This document shows positions 1 through 10,210 of a stretch of DNA of 64,000 nt, piece by piece. Location: assembly GCF_031880315.1 (NCBI RefSeq), contig NZ_CP134771.1, forward strand, positions 3,994,501-4,058,500, given 5' to 3'. The position numbers and the translations under genes are program-made. Every line of letters starts with the position of its first letter. The first letter of the stretch is position 1. This DNA is from Pseudomonas baltica. GTDB taxonomy: Bacteria > Pseudomonadota > Gammaproteobacteria > Pseudomonadales > Pseudomonadaceae. A model generated the notes under the pieces. It had not been told where the DNA came from and made no database searches. It saw only the letters and a program-made list of their open reading frames with translations.

Positions 1-1217
1 ACGTCATCAAGGCGGCGATCCTCGGCGCCGAAAGCTTCGGCTTCGGTACCGCGCCGATGATCGCCCTGGGGTGCAAATACCTGCGTATCTGCCACCTGAA
101 CAACTGCGCCACGGGCGTTGCGACCCAGAACGAGAAGCTGCGCAAAGACCACTACATCGGCACCGTCGACATGGTCATCAACTTCTTCACCTACGTCGCC
201 GAAGAAACCCGTGAGTGGCTGGCGCGCCTGGGCGTGCGCTCGCTCGAAGAGTTGATCGGCCGTACCGATCTGCTCGACATCCTGCCGGGCGAATCGTCCA
301 AGCAGCGGCATCTCGACCTGACGCCACTGCTGGGCAGCGATCTCATCCCTGCCGACAAACCGCAGTTCAGCCAGGTCGATCGCAACCCGCCGTTCGACAA
401 GGGCCTGCTGGCCGAGAAGATGGTCGGCATGGCGATCAGTGCGATCACCAACTCCACGGGTGGCGAGTACGAACTGGACATCTGCAACTGCGACCGTTCG
501 ATCGGCGCGCGGATTTCCGGCGAAATCGCCAAGCTGCACGGCAACCAGGGCATGAACAAGGCGCCGATCACCTTCCGCTTCAAGGGCACTGCCGGGCAGA
601 GCTTCGGGGTGTGGAACGCCGGCGGCCTGAACATGTACCTCGAAGGCGACGCCAACGACTACGTCGGCAAGGGCATGACGGCCGGCAAGCTGGTGATCGT
701 GCCGCCCAAGGGCAGCCCGTTCAAGACCCAGGACAGCGCCATCATCGGCAACACCTGCCTGTACGGCGCCACGGGCGGCAAGCTGTTCGCCGCCGGCACC
801 GCAGGTGAGCGCTTTGCGGTACGCAACTCTGGTGCGCACACCATCGTCGAAGGCACTGGCGACCACTGCTGCGAATACATGACCGGCGGCTTCGTCTGTG
901 TGCTCGGCAAGACCGGGTACAACTTCGGTTCGGGCATGACCGGCGGTTTCGCCTACGTGCTCGACCTGGACAACACCTTCGTCGACAAGGTCAACCACGA
1001 GCTGGTGGAAATCCAGCGCATCAGCGGCGAAGCGATGGAAGCCTATCGCACTCACCTTGAGAAAGTGCTGGCCGAATACGTTGAAGAAACCGATAGCGAG
1101 TGGGGCCGCAACGTCTGGGAGAACCTCGACGATTACCTGCGCCGCTTCTGGCTGGTCAAGCCCAAGGCCGCCAATCTCAAATCCTTGCTGTCGAGTACCC
1201 GCGCGAATCCGCAGTGA
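1..1217 (+). CDS. gltB: Glutamate synthase large subunit, C-terminal part (5' end outside window)
   Basis: The reading frame is open from the first bases of the window (frame of base 3) and ends with TGA at 1215-1217, so only the last ~405 residues are present. GOGAT large subunit converts 2-oxoglutarate and glutamine-derived ammonia to two glutamates in the cytoplasm. The segment [15 protein letters not shown] supplies the three cysteines (C-x5-C-x4-C) that bind the 3Fe-4S cluster at the end of the FMN domain. The rest is the glycine-rich C-terminal beta-helix domain (repeats such as [13 protein letters not shown] and [17 protein letters not shown]). gltD follows 134 bases downstream on the same strand, as expected for the gltBD operon. 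Assignment is firm; only the truncation limits it. Confidence 0.97.
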   Translation, partial: VIKAAILGAESFGFGTAPMIALGCKYLRICHLNNCATGVATQNEKLRKDHYIGTVDMVINFFTYVAEETREWLARLGVRSLEELIGRTDLLDILPGESSKQRHLDLTPLLGSDLIPADKPQFSQVDRNPPFDKGLLAEKMVGMAISAITNSTGGEYELDICNCDRSIGARISGEIAKLHGNQGMNKAPITFRFKGTAGQSFGVWNAGGLNMYLEGDANDYVGKGMTAGKLVIVPPKGSPFKTQDSAIIGNTCLYGATGGKLFAAGTAGERFAVRNSGAHTIVEGTGDHCCEYMTGGFVCVLGKTGYNFGSGMTGGFAYVLDLDNTFVDKVNHELVEIQRISGEAMEAYRTHLEKVLAEYVEETDSEWGRNVWENLDDYLRRFWLVKPKAANLKSLLSSTRANPQ

Positions 1218-1240
1218 TGCCTGGCGGCAGCTTCAAGCGT

Positions 1241-1320
1241 CAAGCTTCAAGCTGCAAGCCACGGCGGTACGCGGTGTCGGGGATAAATTTGATCGCTTCA
1301 GGCTTGCAGCTTGAGGCTTG
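1241..1320. repeat. Imperfect inverted repeat between gltB and gltD
   Basis: A 20-base arm at 1241-1260 (CAAGCTTCAAGCTGCAAGCC) is matched by its reverse complement at 1301-1320 with one mismatch, with a 40-base loop. Short AGCTTCAAGC/GCTTGCAGC units repeat around both arms (1229-1260 and 1301-1333). It lies inside the gltBD message, so it could form an intercistronic hairpin that affects stability or relative expression of the two subunits. It resembles the simple AGCTTGAAGC repeats scattered in Pseudomonas intergenic DNA. Confidence 0.75.
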
Positions 1321-1348
1321 CAGCTCGCAGCTGCTTCTAGAGGTTTGA

Positions 1349-2770
<1,422 letters not shown>

Positions 2771-2784
2771 AGCCCGCGTCGATC

Positions 2785-2847
2785 CTTTCGCGGGCAAGCC
2801 TTGCTCCCACAGGTGTACGCCTGTAGGAGCAAGGCCTGCCCGCGAAG
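2785..2847. repeat. REP-type inverted pair downstream of gltD
   Basis: Two arms of about 28 bases face each other: 2785-2813 (core GCGGGCAAGCCTTGCTCCCA) and 2820-2847 (GGAGCAAGGCCTGCCCGCGA), with a six-base loop. This is the Pseudomonas REP consensus in head-to-head orientation. Near-identical arms occur at 39883-39961. Confidence 0.85.
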
Positions 2848-2884
2848 AGGCCGGTACTGACTGCACATAATCGCCCCGATAGAT

Positions 2885-2912
2885 AAAAGGCACGGCTCTC
2901 GCCGTGCCTTTT
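2885..2912 (+). terminator. gltD: Rho-independent terminator after gltD
   Basis: The stem AAAAGGCACGGC / GCCGTGCCTTTT has twelve paired positions with a four-base TCTC loop. The T run is short (four) but follows directly. It lies 115 bases after the gltD stop and 47 bases before hemE, and its A/T symmetry would let it act in both directions. Confidence 0.8.
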
Positions 2913-2959
2913 GCGTCCCGGTCTGAGAAAATGCCCGCACTTTTCTGCCGGATGTTGCC

Positions 2960-4024
2960 ATGACTGCCCTGAAGAATGACCGTTTCCTGCGCGCCCTGCT
3001 CAAGCAGCCGGTCGATGTCACCCCTGTGTGGATGATGCGCCAGGCGGGCCGTTATCTGCCCGAGTACCGTGCCAGCCGGGCCAAGGCCGGGGATTTCATG
3101 AGCCTGTGCATGAATCCTGAATTCGCCTGCGAAGTCACGATGCAGCCGCTCGAACGCTACCCGCTGGACGCCGCCATCCTGTTTTCTGACATCCTCACCA
3201 TCCCCGATGCCATGGGCCAAGGCCTGTATTTCGAGACCGGTGAAGGCCCGCGCTTCAAGAAAGTGGTCAGCACGATGGCCGACATCGAGGCACTGCCGAT
3301 CCCTGATCCGCACAAGGACCTGGGCTATGTGATGGACGCCGTGAGCACCATCCGCCGCGAACTCAACGGCCGCGTGCCGCTGATCGGCTTTTCCGGCAGC
3401 CCTTGGACGCTGGCCACCTACATGGTCGAGGGCGGCTCGTCCAAGGACTTTCGCAAGACCAAGGCCATGCTCTACGACAACCCCCAGGCCATGCACCTGC
3501 TGCTCGACAAGCTCGCGCAGTCGGTCACGGCCTATCTCAACGGCCAGATCCAGGCCGGTGCCCAGGCGGTGCAGATCTTCGACACCTGGGGCGGCAACCT
3601 GTCGGCTGCGGCCTACCAGGAGTTTTCACTGGCCTACATGAAAAAGATCGTCAGCGGCCTAATCCGCGAGCACGATGGTCGCAAGGTGCCGGTGATTCTG
3701 TTCACCAAGAACGGCGGCCTGTGGCTCGAGAGCATTGCCGATGCCGGCGCGGACGCGCTGGGCCTGGACTGGACCTGCGATATCGGTGAAGCCCGCCGAC
3801 GCGTCGGCAGCAAGGTGGCCCTGCAAGGCAACATGGACCCGACCGTGTTGTACGCCAAGCCCGAAGCGATCCGTGCCGAGGTGGCCCGTATCCTGGGCAG
3901 CTACGGCCATGGCACCGGGCATGTGTTCAACCTGGGCCACGGCATCACTCCCGAAGTCGATCCCGAGCACGCCGGCGCGTTTATTCGCGCGGTGCACGAG
4001 TTCTCGGCGCAGTACCACCAGTAA
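2960..4024 (+). CDS. hemE: Uroporphyrinogen decarboxylase
   Basis: 354 residues, standard length. It decarboxylates the four acetate side chains of uroporphyrinogen III to give coproporphyrinogen III in heme synthesis. Signature segments are [14 protein letters not shown] near residue 25, the first uroporphyrinogen decarboxylase motif with the substrate-binding arginines, and [16 protein letters not shown] near 140, the second. The active-site aspartate lies in [13 protein letters not shown]. The ATG at 2960 begins the conserved [13 protein letters not shown] start. It sits alone after the gltBD terminator and converges with the MFS gene. No close promoter consensus was identified. Confidence 0.97.
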   Translation: MTALKNDRFLRALLKQPVDVTPVWMMRQAGRYLPEYRASRAKAGDFMSLCMNPEFACEVTMQPLERYPLDAAILFSDILTIPDAMGQGLYFETGEGPRFKKVVSTMADIEALPIPDPHKDLGYVMDAVSTIRRELNGRVPLIGFSGSPWTLATYMVEGGSSKDFRKTKAMLYDNPQAMHLLLDKLAQSVTAYLNGQIQAGAQAVQIFDTWGGNLSAAAYQEFSLAYMKKIVSGLIREHDGRKVPVILFTKNGGLWLESIADAGADALGLDWTCDIGEARRRVGSKVALQGNMDPTVLYAKPEAIRAEVARILGSYGHGTGHVFNLGHGITPEVDPEHAGAFIRAVHEFSAQYHQ

Positions 4025-4028
4025 AATA

Positions 4029-4114
4029 TAGCGAGGGGGCTTGCCCCTGAAAACTTTCGACCTCCCCCCAGATGTGAGGGAGGCGGAAATTTTCGGGTGC
4101 AAGCCTCTTCGCTA
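4029..4114. repeat. Imperfect inverted repeat between convergent hemE and MFS gene
   Basis: Arms 4029-4067 and 4078-4114 pair imperfectly over nearly 40 bases (GCGAGGGGGCTTGCCCCTGA against a GCGAAGAGGCTTGCACCCGA-like complement). It resembles the degenerate GGGGGCTTGCCCCC hairpins common between convergent Pseudomonas genes. It has no T tract, so any terminator role would rest on structure alone. Confidence 0.55.
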
Positions 4115-4123
4115 CAGGGTGAG

Positions 4124-5401
4124 CTAAGTCTTCACATTCCCCGCCAACGGCTGCAACTTCGCCAGTTTCGCCGCCACCGCCAACGCAATCACCAGCAACG
4201 CCCCGATAAACGCGCCGATGCCGTTCCAGCCCGCATAGTGCCAGGCCACGCCACCCAAGGTGCCGGCCACACTCGACCCCACGTAATAGCAGAACAGATA
4301 CAGCGACGACGCCTGGCCCTTGGCCTTGATCGCCCGGCGGCCGATCCAGCTGCTGGCGACCGAGTGGGCGCCGAAGAAGCCGAAGCAGAACATCAGCATG
4401 CCGACAATGATCAGCGCGATCGGCGTGAACAAGGTCAGCAGCAGGCCCGCGAACATCAGCACCAGTGACATCCAGAACACCTTGCGCCGGCCATGGCGGT
4501 CGGCCAGTGCGCCGATCTTCGCCGAGCTGTAGATGCCGGACAGGTACACCACCGAGAGCATGCCCACCAGCGCCTGGCTCATGAGGTAGGGCGCCGCTAG
4601 CAAGCGGTAGCCGATGTAGTTGAACAGGGTCACGAAGGCGCCCATCAACAGGAACCCTTCAATGAACAACAGCGGCAGGCCGGCATCGCGAAAATGCATC
4701 GTGAAACCATCAAGCAGGCCGCGCGGGTTGAGCTTGCGCGAGCGAAAGTTGCGCGACGGGGGCAGGAACTTGACGAACAGGGTCGCGGCGCCCAGCGCCA
4801 GCACGCCCACCACCATCATCGCCGTGTGCCAGCTCACATAATCGATCAATACCCCGGTAATCAACCGCCCGCTCATGCCGCCGATAGCGTTGCCGCCGAT
4901 ATAAAGGCCCATGGCCAGGCCGATGTGTTCCGGGTGGATCTCTTCGCTCAGGTAGGTCATGCCCACCGCCGCCAGCCCGCTCAGGGACAAGCCGATCAGC
5001 GCGCGCATTACCAGCACGCCCTCCCAGCTAGGCATGAAGGCGCTGGCAATGGTGCACAGGGCGGCGCTGAACAGCGCCGCGACCATCACCGGCTTGCGGC
5101 CGATGCTGTCGGAAATCGGCCCCGTGACCAACAAGCCGATCGCTAGCATGCCGGTGGAAATGGACAGCACCAGGCTGCTTTGCGCGGCGTTGATCGAATA
5201 CTCGCGGGACAGGATCGGCATCATCGGCTGCACGCAATACAGCAGGGCAAAGGTCGCGAAGCCGCCCGCGAACAAAGCCAATACGGTGCGCAGGAACAGC
5301 GGCGTGCCTTTTTCGATATAGGTCTCGGCCAGCTGTTCGGCAATATTTTCGAGGGGACTGGAGGGGATTTCGTGGAGGGATGCAGCGACAGCAGTTTTCA
5401 C
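4124..5401 (-). CDS. MFS inner-membrane exporter, YnfM-like
   Basis: 425 residues from a GTG start at 5401, with AGAGG five bases upstream. The frame is open 24 codons further, but that stretch is not MFS-like. The sequence contains RTVLALFAGGFATFALLYCV, LSEEIHPEHIGLAMGLYIGG and KGQASSLYLFCYYVGSSVAG, which closely match E. coli YnfM as remembered. Twelve hydrophobic segments follow in the MFS pattern, with the loop 2-3 motif GPISDSIGRKPVM. The substrate is unknown; YnfM-type proteins belong to the drug/sugar efflux-like MFS branch. It is divergent from a LysR gene, as ynfM is from ynfL in E. coli, so that regulator probably controls it. Confidence 0.85.
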   Translation of the reverse strand: MKTAVAASLHEIPSSPLENIAEQLAETYIEKGTPLFLRTVLALFAGGFATFALLYCVQPMMPILSREYSINAAQSSLVLSISTGMLAIGLLVTGPISDSIGRKPVMVAALFSAALCTIASAFMPSWEGVLVMRALIGLSLSGLAAVGMTYLSEEIHPEHIGLAMGLYIGGNAIGGMSGRLITGVLIDYVSWHTAMMVVGVLALGAATLFVKFLPPSRNFRSRKLNPRGLLDGFTMHFRDAGLPLLFIEGFLLMGAFVTLFNYIGYRLLAAPYLMSQALVGMLSVVYLSGIYSSAKIGALADRHGRRKVFWMSLVLMFAGLLLTLFTPIALIIVGMLMFCFGFFGAHSVASSWIGRRAIKAKGQASSLYLFCYYVGSSVAGTLGGVAWHYAGWNGIGAFIGALLVIALAVAAKLAKLQPLAGNVKT

Positions 5402-5435
5402 GTGTACCTCTGGGAGGGGTAGCCTGGGCCGGCGT

Positions 5436-5463
5436 TTGAAAAAATCATATAGGCTGCTAATGA
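5436..5463 (+). promoter_or_regulatory. Candidate promoter for the LysR gene
   Basis: TTGAAA (5436-5441), a 16-base spacer and TAATGA (5458-5463) form a plausible sigma-70 promoter 59 bases upstream of the LysR start. This is a motif match only. Confidence 0.35.
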
Positions 5464-5484
5464 TTCTTTCCAATATATTGTTCG

Positions 5485-5499
5485 ACCTGTTTGATAGGT
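5485..5499. promoter_or_regulatory. Dyad in the MFS-LysR divergent region
   Basis: ACCT-N7-AGGT (5485-5499) is a short perfect dyad 22 bases before the LysR start codon. It has the size of a LysR half-site pair and could be an autoregulatory site. No second copy was seen near the MFS promoter. Confidence 0.35.
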
Positions 5500-5521
5500 T
5501 TAACGACTCAATAGGGCTGTC

Positions 5522-6409
5522 ATGGAATTACGTCATCTGCGGTACTTCATCGCTGTCGCCGAGGAGCTGCATTTTGGCCGCGCAGCCCTGGCCCTGGGGA
5601 TCTCCCAACCGCCGCTCAGTCAGCAGATTCAGGCGCTGGAGCAAGAGTTGGGCGCGCGCCTGTTCGAGCGCACCAACCGGCGGGTCGAGCTCAGTGAAGC
5701 GGGGCGGCTGTTTCTCGAAGAGGCGCGGCAGGTACTGGCGCAGGTCGACAAGGCCGCGGATGTGGCCCGTCGCGCGCAGTTGGGGCAGCTGGGCGAACTG
5801 AAAGTCGGCTTTACCACGTCGGCGCCGTTCAACTCCAGCATCCCCAAGGCAATCTATGCCTTTCGCCAGGCCTTCCCGGCGGTACATCTCAATCTGGAGG
5901 AAATGAGCAGCAAGGAGGTGGCCGATTCGCTGGTGGATGGTTCTATCGACATCGGCCTGATGCGGCCGCTGCCGTTGCCCGATTCGCTGATCTCGGTGGA
6001 GTTGTTCCGCGAACCCCTGGTCGCCGTGCTCAATAGCGCCCATCCACTGGTGCCGGATAGCAGCTCCGGCCTGCACCTGGCGGACATGGCCAACGAGCCG
6101 TTCGTGTTCTTCCCGCGGGGTTACGGCAGCGGGCTGTACTCGCAACTGCAAAACCTCGCCCGCGCCGCCGGATTCAGCCCGCACATCGCCCAGGAGGCGG
6201 GCGCGGCAATGACCATTATCGGCCTGGTCTCGGCGGGGCTGGGGGTTTCGGTACTCCCGGCGTCTTTCCAGTGGATGCGCATCGACGGCGTGGTCTACCG
6301 CCCATTGCTGGACCCCGGCGCGGAGTCGGCGGTGTGGCTGGTACAACGACGGGAAACACCTTCGGCGATGGTCAGTGGTTTCGTGGAGTTGTTGCGTGCG
6401 GCGGGGTGA
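5522..6409 (+). CDS. LysR-family transcriptional regulator
   Basis: 295 residues. The winged helix-turn-helix occupies residues 1-60 (MELRHLRYFIAVAEELHFGR, then ISQPPLSQQIQALEQELGARLFERTNRRVELSEAG). The effector-binding domain covers about 90-290. The MFS gene on the opposite strand starts 120 bases away, the classic arrangement for a LysR regulator and its target. The pair resembles ynfL/ynfM of E. coli. The inducer cannot be predicted from sequence. Confidence 0.9.
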   Translation: MELRHLRYFIAVAEELHFGRAALALGISQPPLSQQIQALEQELGARLFERTNRRVELSEAGRLFLEEARQVLAQVDKAADVARRAQLGQLGELKVGFTTSAPFNSSIPKAIYAFRQAFPAVHLNLEEMSSKEVADSLVDGSIDIGLMRPLPLPDSLISVELFREPLVAVLNSAHPLVPDSSSGLHLADMANEPFVFFPRGYGSGLYSQLQNLARAAGFSPHIAQEAGAAMTIIGLVSAGLGVSVLPASFQWMRIDGVVYRPLLDPGAESAVWLVQRRETPSAMVSGFVELLRAAG

Positions 6410-6529
6410 GAGGCGGTGTATTCGTGGCGGCCTCTGGGAGAGATACGGTGATCAAAAGCCCGCCAAGGTAGCGAACATCCCCTCCACGCCACTACACTCG
6501 GACATTCCCTGAAACAAGGAGGTCTTCCC

Positions 6530-7300
6530 ATGCGTCGCGTGGTGTTCAATCAGAAAGGTGGCGTCGGCAAATCCAGCATCGCCTGCAACCTGGCGGCGGT
6601 GAGTGCGAGCGAGGGTTACCGTACGCTGTTGATCGACCTCGATGCCCAGGCCAATTCCACCCAGTACCTCACGGGCCTGACCGGGGCCGACATCCCGATG
6701 GGCATTGCCGAGTTCTTCAAGAACACTCTGTCCAGCGGCTTGCTGACCAAGAAGAATGCGGTCGACATCTACGAAACGCCCTACGACAACCTCCATGTCA
6801 TCACCGCCACCGCGGAGCTTGCCGACCTGCAGCCCAAGCTGGAGGCCAAGCACAAGATCAACAAGCTGCGCAAACTGCTGGATGACCTGGACGAAGACTA
6901 CGATCGCATCTATATCGATACGCCACCGGCTCTGAACTTCTACGCGGTATCGGCGCTGATCGCCGCGGATCGAGTGCTGATCCCCTTCGACTGCGATAGT
7001 TTTTCCCGTCAGGCGCTGTACGGCCTGCTGGAAGAAATCCAGGAGCTCAAGGACGACCACAACGAGGACCTCAGCGTCGAGGGCATTGTGGTCAACCAGT
7101 ACCAGGCCCGCGCCAGCCTGCCCCAGCAGATGCTCGACGCGCTGATCGCCGAGGGCCTGCCGGTGTTGCCGGTGTACCTCAGCAGCTCAGTCAAGATGCG
7201 TGAATCCCACGAAGCCAGTATGCCGCTGATCCATCTGGACCCGCGGCACAAGCTGACCCAGCAATTCGTCGAACTGCATCACTTGCTGGACACCGACTGA
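6530..7300 (+). CDS. Orphan ParA-family ATPase
   Basis: 256 residues. The N-terminus has a deviant Walker A motif (NQKGGVGKSS, residues 8-17), the switch I-like segment LLIDLDAQANST and the Walker B-like IYIDTPPALN. A strong AGGAGG lies eight bases before the ATG. No parB-like gene or parS-like repeat array is adjacent, so this is not an obvious partition locus. Orphan ParA proteins often position cell-surface or cytoplasmic complexes. It converges on the polyene cluster with a 12-base gap. In PAO1 a ParA-like gene also sits next to the LysR/MFS pair (recalled, not checked). Confidence 0.9.
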   Translation: MRRVVFNQKGGVGKSSIACNLAAVSASEGYRTLLIDLDAQANSTQYLTGLTGADIPMGIAEFFKNTLSSGLLTKKNAVDIYETPYDNLHVITATAELADLQPKLEAKHKINKLRKLLDDLDEDYDRIYIDTPPALNFYAVSALIAADRVLIPFDCDSFSRQALYGLLEEIQELKDDHNEDLSVEGIVVNQYQARASLPQQMLDALIAEGLPVLPVYLSSSVKMRESHEASMPLIHLDPRHKLTQQFVELHHLLDTD

Positions 7301-7312
7301 GCGGCGGTCCGC

Positions 7313-7759
7313 TTACTGCACCTTGGCCAGATCGCCGCGTAGCGCTACACCGGCAATGATCGCACCCGAATGGCACTCATAGGTGACCGGGTCCTTGCGC
7401 TCGTTGCTCTTGTAGAAGCTGGCGAGGTTGACCACCGCGTTGGCCCCGACTTTTTTGGCCGCTTCCTGCATGGTCAGCAACGCCGATTGCAGCACCCATT
7501 CGCAGGCCTCGGTGTCGGTCTTGTTGAAGGCGTTGGTCTTCTTGTTGGTGACTGCGGCTGGCGAAACCACAGTGACCTTGCCCCGTGGCTGCACGCCGGC
7601 GAGGTAGAACTTGACGCTGCCGTCGAGCTTCTTGGCGGCGGTCATTTCGTCGACCACTTTCTGGAACGGCAGGTACAGCGCCGTGTCACGCGCCTGGCTG
7701 ACGGCAGGCAACAGACCGAGCAGCAGGGCGGCCGAGAGAGTGAGAGCTTTCAATTGCAT
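7313..7759 (-). CDS. Small exported protein of unknown function at the end of the polyene operon
   Basis: 148 residues from the ATG at 7759, which has an AGGAG ribosome site seven bases upstream. An in-frame open stretch reaches further upstream, but it overlaps the ketosynthase and has no such site. Residues 1-22 form a signal peptide (hydrophobic LTLSAALLLGLLPAVSQA, cleavage likely after QA). The mature part has two cysteines (TEACEWVLQS and TYECHSG) that could form a disulfide, and the C-terminal half (VGANAVVNLASFYKSN) looks like the heavy-metal-binding/YbjQ-like periplasmic fold, which is a weak guess. Homologues are often mislabelled excinuclease. It lies 32 bases after apeR, so it is probably cotranscribed. 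Confidence 0.75.
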   Translation of the reverse strand: MQLKALTLSAALLLGLLPAVSQARDTALYLPFQKVVDEMTAAKKLDGSVKFYLAGVQPRGKVTVVSPAAVTNKKTNAFNKTDTEACEWVLQSALLTMQEAAKKVGANAVVNLASFYKSNERKDPVTYECHSGAIIAGVALRGDLAKVQ

Positions 7760-7791
7760 GCATATCTCCTTGAGGGTGTCGGGGTGTTGAT

Positions 7792-9018
7792 TCAGTGCCA
7801 GCGCCGGAAGATCAGCGACGTGTTGACGCCGCCGAAGGCGAAGTTGTTGTTCATGACGTACTCGTTGCTCATGCTGCGAAAGCCATCGCGCAGGTAATCC
7901 AGTTCCGCGCAGCGCGGGTCGATCTCGTCGAGGTTGAGCGTGTGCACGTACAGGTCGCGGTTGAGCATCTCGATGCTGAACCACGATTCCAGCGCGCCGC
8001 AGGCACCCAGGGTGTGGCCCAGGAAGCTCTTCTGCGAACTGATCGTCATGGCGCTGCCGAACAGGCTGGCGGTGGCCAGGGTCTCGGCGATATCGCCCTG
8101 TTCAGTGGCAGTGCCGTGCCCATTGACGTAGCCGATGGCGGTGGGCGCGAGGCTGGCGTCTTCGAGGGCCAGCTCCATGGCGCGGCGCATGGTGGTCTGT
8201 TCCGGGCGGGTAGTGTGCTGGCCGTCGGCGTTGCTGCCAAAGCCGACGATCTCGGCATGGATAGGCGCGCCGCGGGCCAGCGCATGCTCCAACTCTTCGA
8301 GCACCAGCATGCCGCCACCTTCGCCGATCACCAGCCCATCGCGGCCGCTGTCATAGGGGCGCGGGCTGGTGTGCGGGGCGTCGTTCTTCAGGCTGGTGGC
8401 GTACAGCGCATCGAACACCATGGCCTCGGTCGGACACAGCTCTTCGGCGCCGCCGGCCAGCATCAACGGCAGGCGCCCGAACTTGATCGCTTCATAGGCA
8501 TAGCCGATGCCCTGGCTGCCGCTGGTGCAGGCGCTCGAGGTGGGGATCAGACGCCCGGTCAGGCCGAAGAAAATACTGATATTGGCTGCGGTGGTGTGCG
8601 GCATCATGCGCACGTAGGAGTTGGCGTTGAGGCCCTCCGCCACCGAGTTGAGCAGCATGTTGCCGAAGGCCTTGATCTCGTCGGTGCTGCCAGTGGACGA
8701 GCCGCAGGCCACGCCCATGCGCCCGTCCTTGATGCACGGATCGCCCAGCAGCCCGGCGTCGCTCAAGGCTTGCTCGGCGGCGCCGACGGCCAGCTTCGAG
8801 ACCCGGCCCATGCTGCGCAGTTGCTTGCGGGTCCAGTGGCCGGGCACGGCGAAATCATCGATGGGCCCGGCCAGGCGGGTATTGAGTTCCTCGAAGCGAT
8901 CCCACTCGTCCATGCGCCGAATACCGCTGCGGTTGGCCGCGAAGCGCTCGCTGATGGCCTGCCAGGTGTTGCCCAGCGAGGTGATGCCGGCCATGCCGGT
9001 GACGACGACACGTTTCAT
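7792..9018 (-). CDS. apeR: Aryl polyene beta-ketoacyl-ACP synthase (ApeR-like)
   Basis: 408 residues, FabF-type condensing enzyme. The active-site cysteine is C164 in SSACTSGSQG, and the two histidines lie in NGHGTATEQGD and FLGHTLGACGALES, so the Cys-His-His triad is complete. The ATG at 9018 overlaps the apeQ stop as TGATG. In characterised aryl polyene systems, two active ketosynthases and a chain-length factor build the polyene; this is the last ketosynthase in the operon, matching the O-P-Q-R gene order of the E. coli/Xenorhabdus clusters. Confidence 0.88.
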   Translation of the reverse strand: MKRVVVTGMAGITSLGNTWQAISERFAANRSGIRRMDEWDRFEELNTRLAGPIDDFAVPGHWTRKQLRSMGRVSKLAVGAAEQALSDAGLLGDPCIKDGRMGVACGSSTGSTDEIKAFGNMLLNSVAEGLNANSYVRMMPHTTAANISIFFGLTGRLIPTSSACTSGSQGIGYAYEAIKFGRLPLMLAGGAEELCPTEAMVFDALYATSLKNDAPHTSPRPYDSGRDGLVIGEGGGMLVLEELEHALARGAPIHAEIVGFGSNADGQHTTRPEQTTMRRAMELALEDASLAPTAIGYVNGHGTATEQGDIAETLATASLFGSAMTISSQKSFLGHTLGACGALESWFSIEMLNRDLYVHTLNLDEIDPRCAELDYLRDGFRSMSNEYVMNNNFAFGGVNTSLIFRRWH

Positions 9019-9746
9019 CAGCACAGCCCTCCGTTGACGGCCAGGACCTGCCGGGTGATGTAGCTGGCTTCGGCGGACATCAAGAAGTTCACCGCCCCGG
9101 CGACCTCTTCAGGCGTGCCCATGCGCTGCGCCGGGATCATCTTCAGGAGGTCTTCGACCGGCACATGCTCGTCGAGCATGGCCGTGTCGATCAGCCCGGG
9201 GGCTACGCAGTTGACGGTGATCTTGCGCTTGCCCAGCTCGATGGCCAAGGCCTTGGCGGCGCCGATGATGCCGGCCTTGGACGCGCTGTAATTGACCTGC
9301 CCGCGATTGCCAATCATGCCCGAGACGGACGTGATGCAGACGATGCGGCCCGCAGCGCGTCGCCGGATCATCGGCATCATCACCGGGTGCAGCACGTTGT
9401 AGAAACCATCGAGGTTGGTGCGCATCACCAGGTCCCAGTCCTCTTCGGTCAGCGCCGGAAAAGCCCCGTCGCGGGTCAAGCCGGCGTTGCAGACCACGCC
9501 GTAATAGGCGCCATGGGCCTCGACATCGGCCTGCAGAATGGTCGCGCAGGCGGCGCGGTCGACCACATCGAATTGCAGCACCCGCGCCTGGCGGCCCATG
9601 GCCTGGATTTGCGCCTGCACGGCGTCGGCCTCAGTGCGACCGCTACGGCAATGCAGCACCAGATCGTAGCCGGCGCTGGCCAGGCGCAAGGCAATGGCGC
9701 GGCCGATGCCACGGCTGGAGCCGGTGACCAGAATGGATTCAGTCAT
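9018..9746 (-). CDS. apeQ: Aryl polyene 3-oxoacyl-ACP reductase (ApeQ-like, FabG family)
   Basis: 242 residues, short-chain dehydrogenase. The NADPH-binding motif is TGSSRGIG at residues 8-15, the NAG motif is in VVCNAGLTRDG, and the catalytic Ser-Tyr-Lys set is in ITSVSGMIGNRGQVNYSASK. It reduces the beta-keto group after each condensation. Start and stop overlap neighbours by ATGA at 9743-9746 and TGATG at 9016-9020, so translation is probably coupled. Confidence 0.92.
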   Translation of the reverse strand: MTESILVTGSSRGIGRAIALRLASAGYDLVLHCRSGRTEADAVQAQIQAMGRQARVLQFDVVDRAACATILQADVEAHGAYYGVVCNAGLTRDGAFPALTEEDWDLVMRTNLDGFYNVLHPVMMPMIRRRAAGRIVCITSVSGMIGNRGQVNYSASKAGIIGAAKALAIELGKRKITVNCVAPGLIDTAMLDEHVPVEDLLKMIPAQRMGTPEEVAGAVNFLMSAEASYITRQVLAVNGGLC

Positions 9747-10210
9747 TGGGAAGTTTCCTGTGTCGCCGTTTCAGCCAGATACTGTGCGGCATTGGGCGGA
9801 CGATAAACATTGAGGCGGGCGCTGGCGTGCACCCCTGGACCGGTGAGATGGCATTCAAAGACACCCATGCCGTTGTCATCTTCCAGGGTGCGCAGCGCGC
9901 GAATGCTCAGCTCGGCGCCGAGCGCAAAGCGGTCGACGTTGCATTCGAACTTACGCGTGCCGAGCAAAAAGCCCATGGCCACCGGCAGGCCCTGGCGGCG
10001 CGCGTGGCAGCCGGCATAGGCGGCGATACTCTGGGCCATGAGTTCGACGCCGAGCCAGGCGGGCAGGCTGCCGTCGCCTTGGTTGAAGAGCCCGCCAGCG
10101 CGCACGGTCAGGCAGGTGTCGATGCTGTCTTCATCGAAGGCCAGCACCTTGTCGATCAGAATCATGTCGCCGGCGTGGGGCACCAGCTCGGCAAGGGGCC
10201 AGGTGATCAT
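9743..10210 (-). CDS. apeP: Aryl polyene 3-hydroxyacyl-ACP dehydratase (ApeP-like)
   Basis: 155 residues with a hot-dog fold pattern. The segment VPHAGDMILIDKVLAFDED carries the likely catalytic histidine (H12). LPAWLGVELMAQSIAAYAG resembles the central helix of FabA/FabZ-type dehydratases. It would remove water after ketoreduction to leave the conjugated double bond. The cluster also encodes a second dehydratase domain fused to the ligase, in line with the ApeI/ApeP pair of known systems. ATGA overlaps occur at both ends. Confidence 0.88.
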   Translation of the reverse strand: MITWPLAELVPHAGDMILIDKVLAFDEDSIDTCLTVRAGGLFNQGDGSLPAWLGVELMAQSIAAYAGCHARRQGLPVAMGFLLGTRKFECNVDRFALGAELSIRALRTLEDDNGMGVFECHLTGPGVHASARLNVYRPPNAAQYLAETATQETSQ

